The notes beneath the pieces were generated by a model that did not search any database, was not told where the DNA came from, and saw only the letters and a list, made by a program, of their open reading frames with translations. The position numbers were made by a program, and so were the translations under genes. Below are positions 62,571 through 64,000 of a DNA stretch of 64,000 bases, piece after piece. The stretch covers positions 434,001-498,000 of the forward strand of contig NZ_JAJLQZ010000002.1 in assembly GCF_020991375.1 (NCBI RefSeq), in the 5' to 3' direction. Position 1 is the first letter of the stretch, and every line of letters begins with the position of its first letter. This stretch comes from Glycomyces amatae (GTDB lineage Bacteria > Actinomycetota > Actinomycetes > Mycobacteriales > Micromonosporaceae).

Positions 62571-63140
62571 ATGCGCCAGAACCCCGAACGCCGGGCGGCC
62601 CTGCTCGACGCCGCCATCGAAGTGCTCGCGGCGCAGGGCGCGCGCGGGCTGACGTTCCGCGCCGTCGACCAGCAGGCCGGCGTCCCCGTCGGGACCGCCT
62701 CGAACTACTTCGCGAGCCGCGACGCCCTCCTCGTGCAGGCCGGCGAGCGCGTCTTCACGAAGCTCGACCCGAACGCGGCCCCCGCACCGGCGGACCTGCC
62801 GCGCACCCGCGAGGGCGTGGACCGGGCGATGCGCGCCATGGTCGAGAGGATCACCGCCTACCCGTCCGGCTACCTCGCCGTCCTGGAGCTGCGCTTGGAG
62901 TCCACGCGCCGCCCCCAGCTGCGCGAAGTGCTCACCGGGCAGGTCCGCGGCCACTTCCAGAAGGACCTCGACCTGCACCGCGAGGCGGGGATGCCCGGCG
63001 ACGAGCAGGCGATGACGCTGCTCTACCTCGCGCTCGCCGGGCTCATCGTGGAGCGGCTGACGCTCCCGGGCTTCATCGGGCCCGACGCGGTCGACCCGCT
63101 CGTCACCGCGCTGGTCGACCGGATCGTCCCGGCCGAATAG
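62571..63140 (+). CDS. TetR family transcriptional regulator
   Basis: A 189-residue regulator. The HTH is at about residues 5-50 (ERRAALLDAAIEVLAAQGARGLTFRAVDQQAGVPVGTASNYF), with a helical C-terminal domain. ATG 62571 has GGAAGG six bases upstream; an ATG at 62541 lies inside the operator cluster and is less likely. It is divergent from the DUF1772 gene, its probable target. Confidence 0.88.
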   Translation: MRQNPERRAALLDAAIEVLAAQGARGLTFRAVDQQAGVPVGTASNYFASRDALLVQAGERVFTKLDPNAAPAPADLPRTREGVDRAMRAMVERITAYPSGYLAVLELRLESTRRPQLREVLTGQVRGHFQKDLDLHREAGMPGDEQAMTLLYLALAGLIVERLTLPGFIGPDAVDPLVTALVDRIVPAE

Positions 63141-63171
63141 CGGCTCCGGCCCCCCGAGGCGGGCCCGGCGC

Positions 63172-63615
63172 TCAGGGCGCCGGAGTCGGCTTCTGGCGGA
63201 CCGGGCGGATCGCGTACTTGGTGGCCACGGTGGGGACGCCCGCGGTCGTCTGCGCCTGCGTCCGGTAGACGCTCGGCGGGACCCCCACCAGCTCGGTGAA
63301 GCGGGTGCTGAAGGTGCCCAGGGACTGGCACCCGACGGTGAAGCAGACCTCGGTGACGCTCAGGTCGCCGCGGCGCAGCAGCGACATGGCGCGCTCGATG
63401 CGCCGCGTCATCAGGTACGAGTACGGGGACTCGCCGTAGGCGCGCTTGAACTCGCGGCTGAGGTGCCCGGCCGACATGTGGACGCCGCGCGCCAGCGCCT
63501 CGACGTCCAGGGGCCGCGCGTACTCGCGGTCGATCCGGTCGCGGACGCGGCGCAGCACCGCGAGGTCGCGCAGGCGCTGGGTCTCGGCGGGATCGCTGGT
63601 CACAACTGCCATCAT
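63172..63615 (-). CDS. AraC family regulator (DNA-binding domain only)
   Basis: A 147-residue protein holding the two HTHs of the AraC family (about 20-115: [89 protein letters not shown]). There is no sensor domain; a 30-residue tail follows. Such short members often bind through a partner domain or are controlled by their level. It is convergent with TetR and lies downstream of the UvrA-like gene. Confidence 0.9.
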   Translation of the reverse strand: MMAVVTSDPAETQRLRDLAVLRRVRDRIDREYARPLDVEALARGVHMSAGHLSREFKRAYGESPYSYLMTRRIERAMSLLRRGDLSVTEVCFTVGCQSLGTFSTRFTELVGVPPSVYRTQAQTTAGVPTVATKYAIRPVRQKPTPAP

Positions 63616-63668
63616 GGCATGCCCCGGTCGGTCGCGCCGACGGCCCGGGGGCCGCCGGCGCGCCGGGC

Positions 63669-64000
<332 letters not shown>

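Overview
The window is about 64 kb of very GC-rich DNA (third codon positions almost all G or C). It has many GTG/TTG starts, GTGA/ATGA stop-start overlaps, probable leaderless transcripts, a mycothiol-type nitroreductase homologue (Rv2466c family), an EgtA-type glutamate-cysteine ligase and cysteine leader peptides of the kind annotated in actinobacteria. This points to a free-living, probably filamentous, high-GC actinobacterium; I cannot name the genus. I see no rRNA, tRNA, CRISPR array, insertion sequence or prophage. About 64 protein genes are supported, plus three leader or upstream peptides.

Layout. 1-16 kb: an HTH regulator/cupin pair facing a DUF2249-cupin gene, gdhA, a subtilase, two MFS exporters, and several small regulator-enzyme pairs (MarR with an Rv2466c-like protein, TetR with an acetyltransferase, WYL with a glyoxalase-fold protein), an NmrA-type protein and an aminotransferase. 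16.5-19.5 kb: an EamA transporter behind a probable leaderless polyproline peptide and RNA hairpins, a TetR gene with a small membrane protein, and uppP. 20-25 kb: kdpFABC preceded by a 27-residue membrane peptide. 25-39 kb: a glucan utilisation block with a secreted GH16 glucanase, an alpha-glucoside operon (GH13 plus ABC importer, divergent LacI gene) and a beta-glucoside operon (ABC importer plus GH1, divergent ROK gene). 39-42.5 kb: kdpDE, separated from kdpFABC by the glucan block. 42.7-45.2 kb: a family 8 polysaccharide lyase.

45.2-53.3 kb is the most interesting part. It holds egtA, an orphan winged-helix regulator behind a cysteine-containing leader peptide, and an organosulfur operon (two flavin reductases, an ABC importer of the Ssu type, an FMN monooxygenase) behind a second cysteine-containing leader peptide. 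Four copies of a 19-bp inverted repeat, TCCTAT-N7-ATAGGA, sit in front of the four transcription units here. I read this as a local sulfur regulon combining a shared operator with cysteine-codon attenuation. In the first leader, nine bases just after the Cys codon are exactly complementary to the ribosome-binding region of the regulator gene.

53-64 kb returns to small regulator-enzyme modules: a HAD protein, an SDR gene with a textbook MerR-type 19-bp-spacer promoter, an XRE-cupin regulator facing a thioredoxin-reductase-like enzyme, a luciferase-like monooxygenase/MarR/FMN-reductase operon (CE1758/CE1759 type), an acidic lipoprotein, a DUF1772 membrane protein facing TetR, an AraC-type regulator, and the 3' end of a UvrA-like gene that runs off the window. 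All functions are inferred from sequence; no database search was run.
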